Assembly (NCBI GenBank): GCA_017452475.1
Contig: JAFTMJ010000081.1
Location: 1 to 46,885, forward strand
Direction of reading: 5' to 3'
DNA: 46,885 nucleotides
DNA from: Clostridia bacterium
Lineage (GTDB): Bacteria > Bacillota > Clostridia > Oscillospirales > CAG-272
Shown here: positions 40,973 through 46,885 of the stretch, piece by piece
Layout: the number at the start of each line of letters is the position of its first letter
Numbering within the stretch: the stretch's first letter is position 1
Translations under genes and position numbers: made by a program
The notes under the pieces: model-generated
What the model was told of the DNA's origin: nothing
The model's input: the letters and a program-made list of their open reading frames with translations, nothing else
Databases searched by the model: none

Positions 40973-41419
40973 TTATCTACCTGCTATTTTTGAAATTTTA
41001 TTTGTAATGCTCTTGCTCGCTTCCTCTGATTTAGATACTAAGATTATGCAGTCATCTCCTGCAACGCATCCGAGAATATCAACATCGTGCAAGGTATCAA
41101 TACCTGCTGCAACAGCTTGGGCAAGTCCCGGGCTTGTCTTGATAACAACATTGTTCAAGGCATACTTAATGTCTGTAATAGATGCAAAAAGCGCGTGGTT
41201 ATATGTACCGGAGCTGTCGAGCTCGCTTTTTGGCGCAACATACTTATAAACGCCGTTGTCAAGCACCTTTACAAGCTTTAATTGCCTAATATCACGGGAA
41301 GCAGTTGCCTGGGTAGCATTAAATCCCTCTTTTTTAAGAGCATCTATTAAGTCCTCTTGTGTTTCGATATTTTTGGTAGCAATAATCTCCAAAATTTTCT
41401 CTTGTCTCTTCGGTTTCAT
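40973..41419 (-). CDS. argR: Arginine repressor ArgR
   Basis: 148 aa. N-terminal winged HTH with TQEDLIDALKKEGFNATQAT ... SRDIRQLKLVKV (about 15-50) and C-terminal hexamerisation/arginine domain with SPGLAQAVAAGID (about 97) and GCVAGDDCIIL. Represses Arg synthesis and activates catabolism in an Arg-dependent way. The start at 41419 follows GGAG by six bases; the longer frame begins with a GTG overlapping that SD. Sits between tlyA and recN as in many clostridia; nadK, often between tlyA and argR, is missing. Confidence 0.95.
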   Translation of the reverse strand: MKPKRQEKILEIIATKNIETQEDLIDALKKEGFNATQATASRDIRQLKLVKVLDNGVYKYVAPKSELDSSGTYNHALFASITDIKYALNNVVIKTSPGLAQAVAAGIDTLHDVDILGCVAGDDCIILVSKSEEASKSITNKISKIAGR

Positions 41420-41431
41420 TTTACTCTCCAC

Positions 41432-42205
41432 TTATTCTAATACGATTTTTTTGATTTTTGTTCTATCTAAAGCTGTACCATTCTTAGCAAACACAGCAAT
41501 ATATTCGGTATTTCCGTCACCACCCTGAATAGGGGATTTATCAAAAGCTAAACATACTAATCCGCAAGCAGCGGCGCAATCAATTACAGACATAACACCA
41601 TTTAGTCTTGCGTGCTTATCCTTTACAATACCGCCCTTGCCTACGTTTGCTTTACCTACCTCGAACTGCGGCTTAATTAGGCTTAGGTATACACCGCCAT
41701 CCTTCAATATTTCAGTAGCTCTCGGTATAATATGATTTTGCGAAATAAAGGAAACATCAATCGTAACAATATCCGCTTTTTCACCTACCACCTCTAAAGA
41801 AAGCTCTCTGGCGTTAAAATTTTCAATAGAAGCAACGCGGTTGTCATTTTTTAATTCACTTGCAAGCTGATCTGTTCCCGAGTCTATTGCATAAACCCTT
41901 TTGGCCCCGTTTAATAGCAAGCAATGGGTAAACCCACCTGTCGAAGCGCCAATGTCAACGCAAATCTTATTATTTACATCAACCTTTGAAAGCTTAAGTA
42001 GACCCTCAAGCTTAAGTCCCCCGCGGGAAACATACGGGCAGGTGTCTTTTATCTCAACGGTATGCTCCAAAGCCTCGTTTATATCGGCAGAGGACTTTGT
42101 AACAGTTAGTCCGTCAATTTTAACATTTCCCTCTTCAATAAGAAATTTTGCCTTTTGCCTGCTTTTTACAAAGCACCTTTGAAATAAATATAAATCAGCT
42201 CTCAT
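41432..42205 (-). CDS. tlyA: TlyA family rRNA (cytidine-2'-O)-methyltransferase
   Basis: 257 aa. N-terminal S4 RNA-binding domain (1-60; RADLYLFQRCFVKSRQKAKFLI) and a C-terminal FtsJ-like SAM methyltransferase with VDIGASTGGFTHCLL (about 83-97), and IDVSFISQNHI (about 145). TlyA methylates rRNA and determines capreomycin sensitivity in mycobacteria; the older hemolysin name is misleading. Start shares a base with the ispA stop (TAATG). In Bacillus dxs lies between ispA and this gene; it is absent here. Confidence 0.93.
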   Translation of the reverse strand: MRADLYLFQRCFVKSRQKAKFLIEEGNVKIDGLTVTKSSADINEALEHTVEIKDTCPYVSRGGLKLEGLLKLSKVDVNNKICVDIGASTGGFTHCLLLNGAKRVYAIDSGTDQLASELKNDNRVASIENFNARELSLEVVGEKADIVTIDVSFISQNHIIPRATEILKDGGVYLSLIKPQFEVGKANVGKGGIVKDKHARLNGVMSVIDCAAACGLVCLAFDKSPIQGGDGNTEYIAVFAKNGTALDRTKIKKIVLE

Positions 42206-43107
42206 TATTTATTTCTTCCAACCATATAATTTGCAAGGTCTATCAAAGATCGATTATCCTTGTCATCATAGTATTTTTCAATTGAAGCAATTGCATCCTT
42301 TGTCATACTGTCAACAAGCCCTTGTGCTTCATCAACGCTCATAAACGTAAGTGATGTAGTCTTGCCGTTTTTATCATCGGAGCCAACGGGCTTACCAAGA
42401 GTTTCGCAATCTGCAATTCTGTCAAGAATGTCATCTCTTATTTGAAAAGCAATTCCTAAATTAGTTGCATAGCTTTCAATATCATCAATTATATCCTTGC
42501 TTGGATTGTCACAGGCGGCATAATAGCCAAGAAGCATAGCGCACCTAATCAAGGCACCGGTTTTCAACGAATGCATCACCTTAAGCTCATCGAAGCTTTT
42601 TATGTTATTCATAGAGCTTAAGTCAATCATTTGTCCGCCCGCCATGCCGCTAAAGCCCGCGCATTTTGACAGAGCTAATGTAGCCAGCCTAATACTTTTA
42701 TCACTAACTAAGTTGTTAGATGCCAATACCTCAAATGCGTATGTTAAAAGTGTATCGCCTGCCAAAAGTGCAACACCCTCACCAAAAACCTTATGGTTTG
42801 TGGGCTTGCCCCTACGCAAATCATCATTGTCCATACAGGGCAAATCATCGTGAATTAATGAATATGTATGTATCATTTCAAGCGCGCAAGCAAAGGGTAT
42901 CGCTTTTTCAACAGAAGCGTCGCCGGAAAATAGCTTGTACGCTTCCATAACGATGAACGGTCTAATTCTCTTTCCACCGTAAAGCAAGCTATACCTCATG
43001 CTTTGGGCAAGACCGTTATCGTCCTTATTTGAAAGATAGTCATCAAGCGCTTTTTCAACCTTCTGTGCATTTTCATTTAATAGTTTAGCAAAGTCGTTAT
43101 TGTTCAT
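42205..43107 (-). CDS. ispA: Farnesyl/geranyl diphosphate synthase
   Basis: 300 aa trans-prenyltransferase. First Asp-rich motif DDLPCMDNDDLRRG (about 86) and second DDILD (about 222), with GGKRIRP near residue 44. The aromatic/short pattern before the first motif fits a C15 (FPP) enzyme, but chain length is inferred. Makes precursors for undecaprenyl-P and quinones. Overlaps xseB by 11 bases and shares a base with tlyA. Confidence 0.95.
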   Translation of the reverse strand: MNNNDFAKLLNENAQKVEKALDDYLSNKDDNGLAQSMRYSLLYGGKRIRPFIVMEAYKLFSGDASVEKAIPFACALEMIHTYSLIHDDLPCMDNDDLRRGKPTNHKVFGEGVALLAGDTLLTYAFEVLASNNLVSDKSIRLATLALSKCAGFSGMAGGQMIDLSSMNNIKSFDELKVMHSLKTGALIRCAMLLGYYAACDNPSKDIIDDIESYATNLGIAFQIRDDILDRIADCETLGKPVGSDDKNGKTTSLTFMSVDEAQGLVDSMTKDAIASIEKYYDDKDNRSLIDLANYMVGRNK

Positions 43108-43330
43108 CTGCGGTAAAATCCTTTTCCTCTAATTCGCCATCTTTATTTACAAGTATTTTTACGGATTTTTCTACAGCCTCAAGCTTGCTGTTGCATTGCT
43201 TCACCAAGCCCACGCCCTCCTCAAAGAGAGATAGGGATTTTTCCAAGGGATAATCTCCGCTTTCAAGCAAATCAACAATCTCCTCAAGCCTTTCAAGAGA
43301 CTTTTCGAAGCTTAATTCCTTTTTAGCCAT
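43097..43330 (-). CDS. xseB: Exodeoxyribonuclease VII small subunit
   Basis: 77 aa. FEKSLERLEEIVDLLESGDYPLEK (split FEKSLERLEEIVDLLE, then SGDYPLEKSLSLFEEG) is the XseB signature. Forms the long stalk of ExoVII with XseA and degrades single-stranded DNA. Its ATG overlaps the end of xseA by 8 bases, giving coupled synthesis of both subunits. Confidence 0.95.
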   Translation of the reverse strand: MAKKELSFEKSLERLEEIVDLLESGDYPLEKSLSLFEEGVGLVKQCNSKLEAVEKSVKILVNKDGELEEKDFTADEQ

Positions 43331-44573
43331 TTTTCTCTCTCCTTTCTTTTTTGGTAACAGTAGCGCTTATTCTACCGTCACACAGCATTATATTTATATT
43401 ATCATTAATTTCTACACTGTTTACAGTGCTTATAACTCTGTTTTCACTATCGCAAATTGCACCATAGCCTCGATTTAAAACCGACATTGGGTTAAGCGCT
43501 AAAAGCTTGGCGTTCAACTGAATAAATTTTTCCCTATCCTGCTTTATTCTGTCTTGAAATGCCTTATATAGCTTATCTGTAGCGCCGGCAAGCTTTAAGT
43601 TTGGAATATCGAGCAAGGTTAGCGGCTTTACAAGCACCCTTGAAGATGCCAAGTCATCAAGCCTTACCCTGTATGCCTCAACAGTATTTATAATTGAGTC
43701 AAGGGCTCTTTGGCTGAATTCGTTTAATCGGTAGGCTATTTCTTCAATATTCGGTGTTGCAAGCTCCGCTGCGTGTGACGGTGTTGCCGCACGAACATCA
43801 GATACAAAATCGCAAATTGTAAAGTCTATTTCATGTCCAACCGCAGAAATCACAGGAATGTGCGACCTAAAGATAGCACGGGCAAGCCCCTCATCATTAA
43901 ATGCCCAAAGATCTTCCATTGAGCCGCCGCCCCTGCCGATTATAATTACATCAACAGAATTCATAATGTTAAAGTATTCAATACCCTTAATTAGCTCGCC
44001 GGGGGCGTCCGTACCCTGAACAAGAGAAGGAAAAACAACAATTTTTGCACAGGGATACCTCCTTGTTGCAACCTTTATTATATCCTTTACCGCCGCCCCT
44101 GTTGGGGATGTAATTACACCTATAGTATTTGGGTATTTAGGAATTGACTTTTTATGCGCATCATCAAACAGCCCTTCTTCATTCATCTTTGCTTTAAGCT
44201 GTTCAAAAGCCAAATGTAATGACCCAATTCCGTCAGGCTGCATTGACTCAATGTAAAGCTGATAGCTGCCGGCTTGAGAATAAACACCAATTCTGCCGCT
44301 AACAATAACGCGCATTCCGTCTTGAGGCTTAAACCTCACCCTTTGAGCATAACTGCGAAACATCACAGCCCTAATTTCACTCTTATCATCCTTTAATGTG
44401 AGATAAAAGTGTCCAGAGGAATGCTTTTTAAAGTTGGAAATCTCGCCAACTGCATAAATCTCCTGCAGCTGCGCCTCCTCCTCAATTAATCCCTTGATGT
44501 AGCTGTTAATTTCATATATTGATTTTGGTATTGGAGGCAAAACATTTCCGTCATCATCAAACCTATAATTCAT
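43323..44573 (-). CDS. xseA: Exodeoxyribonuclease VII large subunit
   Basis: 416 aa. N-terminal OB fold (about 20-115: VGEISNFKKHSSGHFYLTLKD) and nuclease domain with VITSPTGAAVKDI (about 155), VIIGRGGGSMEDLWAFNDE (about 210) and SAVGHEIDFTICDFVSD (about 240), all family hallmarks. The C-terminal coiled part is followed by the LNRGYGAICD segment. TAGGAGG lies seven bases before the ATG. Confidence 0.97.
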   Translation of the reverse strand: MNYRFDDDGNVLPPIPKSIYEINSYIKGLIEEEAQLQEIYAVGEISNFKKHSSGHFYLTLKDDKSEIRAVMFRSYAQRVRFKPQDGMRVIVSGRIGVYSQAGSYQLYIESMQPDGIGSLHLAFEQLKAKMNEEGLFDDAHKKSIPKYPNTIGVITSPTGAAVKDIIKVATRRYPCAKIVVFPSLVQGTDAPGELIKGIEYFNIMNSVDVIIIGRGGGSMEDLWAFNDEGLARAIFRSHIPVISAVGHEIDFTICDFVSDVRAATPSHAAELATPNIEEIAYRLNEFSQRALDSIINTVEAYRVRLDDLASSRVLVKPLTLLDIPNLKLAGATDKLYKAFQDRIKQDREKFIQLNAKLLALNPMSVLNRGYGAICDSENRVISTVNSVEINDNINIMLCDGRISATVTKKERREKNG

Positions 44574-44592
44574 ATGCTTTCCTCCTAATTAG

Positions 44593-45534
44593 TTATTTGA
44601 AAAAACTATTTTTTGTAAGTATGGCTATTCCACAAGCATTATCGGTACTAAATTCAGGCTCAGCAAAATATACATCCTGAAACATAGAAGATAAGTGAGC
44701 TTGAATAATCTTATTACTCATAACTCCGCCTGCAAAAACAACCTTAATATTGCCCTGCTCTTTCCTTATATTTTCTGTTAGCTTTTCAATCGTTTTTGAA
44801 ATAAAGGTAAAAATATAGGAGGCAACAACCCTTGGGTTCTTAGTTTCCTTATATAACTTAAGCGCAAGGTTTTCAAGCCCGGACAAATTACATTCAACGC
44901 CATTTACACAAACCTTGCATGGAGGCGGGACCATCTTGTTTTCCAATGCTAAACGCTCAAGCTCCTTACCGCAAGGGAATTTTAGACCCATTTTCACACC
45001 TATTCTGTCAATTGCCTGTCCTGCGTGCAGGTCAACACTTCCACCTAAAATTGAAACCTCAAAGCCTGCTAAATCGGGCTTTACCAAAACAATTTCTGTA
45101 GTTCCGCCCGAAACATGGAACGCAACAAACGGCTCCGTTGGTGTTAGCTTTGCTGAATAAAGCGCCGCTTGTATATGCCCATTTTGATGCGAAAACTCAT
45201 ATGCAGGTATGTTATATAAGGCGGAAATCATTTCTCCAACCGCCTTACCAACAAGAAAGCACGGCATATATGAACCCACAGCATCTCTTGGATAAGCAGA
45301 GTATCCAATTGCGGCTATTTCATAGTCTGCGTGCTTCTCCTTAATTCTTGCTGAAATCACCTGAAAGTTTTTAACGTGGGCAAAAACCGCATCACTTTGC
45401 CTTAAGCCGTTTTCCCCATCCTTTACCGGAAGTAGCTCCTTATAGCTTTCTAAAATTGCCCCATCCTCATCGCAAATCGCACAGGAGGTGGTATAATTAC
45501 TTGTGTCAATGCCAACAAAGACCTTTTTAGTCAT
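44593..45534 (-). CDS. TsaD/Kae1-family paralogue (peptidase M22-like)
   Basis: 313 aa ASKHA-fold protein. It begins VGIDTSNYTTSCAI, has the metal-binding HxxxH in SHQNGHIQAAL (about 113-117), a second phosphate loop VAFHVSGGTTEIVL, and the C-terminal FAGGVMSNK and FSTDNACGIAI with the third metal-ligand Asp. These match the TsaD family, but the HMEGH core differs (HQNGH), and the position between nusB and xseA is that of a clostridial paralogue rather than of tsaD itself. The start at 45534 follows AAGGGG; it overlaps nusB by 8 bases. A role other than tRNA t6A formation is possible. Confidence 0.8.
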   Translation of the reverse strand: MTKKVFVGIDTSNYTTSCAICDEDGAILESYKELLPVKDGENGLRQSDAVFAHVKNFQVISARIKEKHADYEIAAIGYSAYPRDAVGSYMPCFLVGKAVGEMISALYNIPAYEFSHQNGHIQAALYSAKLTPTEPFVAFHVSGGTTEIVLVKPDLAGFEVSILGGSVDLHAGQAIDRIGVKMGLKFPCGKELERLALENKMVPPPCKVCVNGVECNLSGLENLALKLYKETKNPRVVASYIFTFISKTIEKLTENIRKEQGNIKVVFAGGVMSNKIIQAHLSSMFQDVYFAEPEFSTDNACGIAILTKNSFFK

Positions 45535-45937
45535 TTTTGAGCCCCTTAGCAATATTGTTCAAAACACCGTTGATGTATGAAACAGAGCCATCCTCGCCAT
45601 ATTGCTTTGCCAATTCAACCGCTTCATTAATAGAAATAGCGACAGGTAGATTTGCAAGCATCATTTCATAAACGCTTATTCTCATAATAGATAAAGTTGT
45701 TTTTGAAAGCCTATTAAGCTTCCAGCCGCTTAAGTTTGCACAAATCACCTCATCAAGCCTTTCAACATTATCGCAAACTCCTAAAAACAGGGTTTTTACA
45801 CTTTCCGCCTCATCATCCTCACATACAAAGTTGTCATATGCTCTTTCATAGTATGAAACAGGGGACTCCTCTTTATTAAATTCATATCCAAATACTAATT
45901 CGAATGCATTTTTTCTAACTTTTCTCTTACCAAGCAT
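45527..45937 (-). CDS. nusB: Transcription antitermination protein NusB
   Basis: 136 aa. RKVRKNAFELVFGYEF at the start and MRISVYEMMLANLPVAISINEAVELAKQYG (in parts: YEMMLANLPVAISINEAVEL) near the end are NusB signatures. Binds boxA RNA with S10 in rRNA antitermination. The start at 45937 follows AAGGAAA by seven bases; the frame is open to 46012 but that part has the promoter in it. First gene of the nusB-to-recN run. Asp23/Gls24-type genes, often upstream, are absent. Confidence 0.93.
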   Translation of the reverse strand: MLGKRKVRKNAFELVFGYEFNKEESPVSYYERAYDNFVCEDDEAESVKTLFLGVCDNVERLDEVICANLSGWKLNRLSKTTLSIMRISVYEMMLANLPVAISINEAVELAKQYGEDGSVSYINGVLNNIAKGLKND

Positions 45938-45970
45938 AGTTAATTTCCTTATAATATATTTAGTAATTAA

Positions 45971-45999
45971 ATTATATATTTTTTTCATATCATTGTCAA
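45971..45999 (-). promoter_or_regulatory. Consensus sigma-A promoter of the nusB operon
   Basis: -35 TTGACA (45994-45999), 17 bases, -10 TATAAT (45971-45976), both perfect, on the minus strand. No mismatches, so strong expression is expected. Confidence 0.9.
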
Positions 46000-46057
46000 G
46001 ATAAATATTCATTTTTTATGAATATTTTATCTTTTTTGCATATTTTTTATGATTTGC

Positions 46058-46086
46058 TTGAAATTGTTGCTTTTTTATGGTATCCT
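46058..46086 (+). promoter_or_regulatory. Weak promoter candidate for the membrane gene at 46114
   Basis: -35 TTGAAA (46058-46063), 17 bases, -10 TATCCT (46081-46086). An alternative -10 TATAAT at 46092-46097 has a poorer -35. Confidence 0.35.
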
Positions 46087-46113
46087 ATCAATATAATTTC
46101 GAGGAGTTTTGTA

Positions 46114-46731
46114 ATGAGAAAAAAGGAAAAGGAAAAATCAAGCACAATCGTATTTCGTATACTGTTTCTTTCTTGTATGATATACGCACCGATTTGCTTT
46201 ATCATAAATTTAATTTGCACCCTTTCCGTTGCAAGGAGCTTTATGCTTAGTCCCTGGGCAGGTGCATTGATATTCTTAATTTGCGGTATAACCTCTATAG
46301 TTGTTGTTTTAAAAGGGAAATTCAAAAAAATTAATACTCCGCTTAATATCTTCAAAATCGCAAGTATTTCGTTTACAATTTTGTCCTTCGTAATTGCTAC
46401 TGTATCTTTAATAATTGAAAACGGACAAATGTGGAACCTTTACGGGCTTTTAGATGTTTTTGTTTTTTCTTTAGTTATTGCTTGCATTAAATCTTTCGTC
46501 AAGCTTAAGAGCTATTTAGTAAATTCTTTGATATATTACGCCGCTTCAATTACTGCATTTATGCTTTTAACCACCGTTATCGCAAACTATAACGAAAGCA
46601 ATATTGCAATGCTTCTTTTTGGTGGGTTCACTTTAGCATACGTCATTATTGCTATATTTTATTTCTTTGTCAGACGCTCCTTTGCAAGCTACGATAATGA
46701 GGATAAGGAATACAAGCCAATGTTTAATTAA
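46114..46731 (+). CDS. Six-helix integral membrane protein, function unknown
   Basis: 205 aa. A basic N-terminus (MRKKEKEKSS) is followed by six hydrophobic segments at about 15-38, 46-68, 76-101, 107-130, 135-160 and 165-190, then an acidic tail YDNEDKEYKPMFN. No motif I recognise. The start at 46114 is taken because GAGGAG lies seven bases upstream; the same frame is open back to 46018, but that part has no SD and contains the promoter region. Divergent from nusB. Could be a transport or sensor subunit; no evidence favours either. Confidence 0.7.
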   Translation: MRKKEKEKSSTIVFRILFLSCMIYAPICFIINLICTLSVARSFMLSPWAGALIFLICGITSIVVVLKGKFKKINTPLNIFKIASISFTILSFVIATVSLIIENGQMWNLYGLLDVFVFSLVIACIKSFVKLKSYLVNSLIYYAASITAFMLLTTVIANYNESNIAMLLFGGFTLAYVIIAIFYFFVRRSFASYDNEDKEYKPMFN

Positions 46732-46748
46732 GCTTAATAAAACAAAAA

Positions 46749-46885
46749 GGGGCTGACACATTAAGAAAGCCCTAAAAAGTAAAAAAACAACCACTCTTTA
46801 CCGAAAAGGTATTGAGTGGTTGTTTGCTTTGATGTATAATTAAATTGCGACAAATAACTAACAAAAAAGCGAGGTAATTATACAC
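46749..46885 (+). mobile_element. Possible left end of an insertion sequence, cut by the window
   Basis: GGGGCTGACACATTAAG begins at 46749 and resembles the GGGxCTG(T/A)C(G/A)CATTAA-type termini of clostridial IS elements (family not certain). It is followed by a 12-bp perfect hairpin (46785-46796 with 46814-46825), a promoter (TTGAGT 46812-46817, 17 bases, TATAAT 46835-46840) and a GAGG SD at 46871-46874, 11 bases before the window edge. The layout points to a transposase start just outside. No ORF is visible inside, so this is an inference. Confidence 0.4.
46785..46825. repeat. 12-bp perfect inverted repeat near the right edge
   Basis: AAACAACCACTC / GAGTGGTTGTTT with a 17-base loop. Its right arm overlaps the -35 of the promoter at 46812. 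No long T-run follows on the plus strand, though A7 precedes it, so it could terminate minus-strand transcripts entering from the right. Confidence 0.6.

Noticed and set aside
40836-41249. 137-codon plus-strand frame across recN and argR starts
   Set aside because: Covers two well-supported genes and their SDs on the other strand.

Overview
The window is about 47 kb of low-GC, gene-dense chromosome from an anaerobic, endospore-forming Firmicute of class Clostridia, most likely an Oscillospiraceae-like gut lineage. The sporulation genes (yqfC, yqfD, a ylbJ-like gene, spoIIID, whiA, a BofC-like gene and a Cys-rich coat-like gene behind a sigma-K-type promoter), the SD-rich minus-strand operons and the gene orders support this. 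The assignment is by inference from gene content, not a database match. No rRNA, tRNA, CRISPR array or prophage was seen.

Layout. 1-2724 (minus): the 5' end of an unidentified gene, then mgtE with a 25-codon leader ORF, then a ylbJ-like membrane gene. 2775-9769 (plus): yqfC-yqfD-phoH-ybeY-era-recO-mutS2, a tight operon of overlapping genes. 9864-16258 (plus): rhaB-rhaA behind a strong sigma-A promoter with a palindrome on the -10 box, followed by prs-argS-yebC. 16286-19642 (minus): manA, then ylxM-ffh-rpsP-khpA. 19643-20453: an AT-rich gap with four degenerate repeats. 20454-22852 (minus): galE-galM and spoIIID. 22999-25924 (plus): a Crp/Fnr regulator and an ABC importer whose ATPase gene has an in-frame TGA next to Walker A. 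25940-27908 (minus): a Cys-rich coat-like gene, a roughly 600 bp stretch with seven very short Shine-Dalgarno-led ORFs, and a small P-loop protein. 28088-33453 (minus): pgi, a DD-carboxypeptidase, a TspO-like membrane protein and a class A PBP. 33532-33912 (plus): a BofC-like protein. 33906-39152 (minus): murB-whiA-dnaE. 39248-45937 (minus): nusB, a TsaD paralogue, xseA-xseB-ispA-tlyA-argR-recN. 46114-46885 (plus): a six-helix membrane protein, then what looks like the left end of an insertion sequence cut by the window edge.

How it fits together. Most genes are housekeeping: translation, RNA and membrane targeting (argS, rpsP, ffh, khpA, ybeY, era, tlyA, nusB), DNA repair and replication (recO, mutS2, recN, xseAB, dnaE), cell wall (murB, PBP, DacF-type carboxypeptidase) and sugar metabolism (rhamnose, galactose, mannose-6-P, glucose-6-P). 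Several conserved operons are shorter than their usual Firmicute versions: pgpH/yqfF, dgkA and cdd are missing from the yqf cluster, rapZ-yvcK from murB-whiA, and dxs and nadK from the xse-recN cluster.

The least explained signals are: (i) the leader ORF and SD-masking hairpin before mgtE; (ii) the array of 2- to 20-codon SD-led ORFs at 26980-27428; (iii) the roughly 90 bp-period repeats beside spoIIID; (iv) two places where a Shine-Dalgarno sequence sits in the 3' arm of a strong hairpin (start of the gene at 60, and the PBP/TspO junction); and (v) the nonsense codon in the ABC ATPase. All regulatory statements are read from sequence only.
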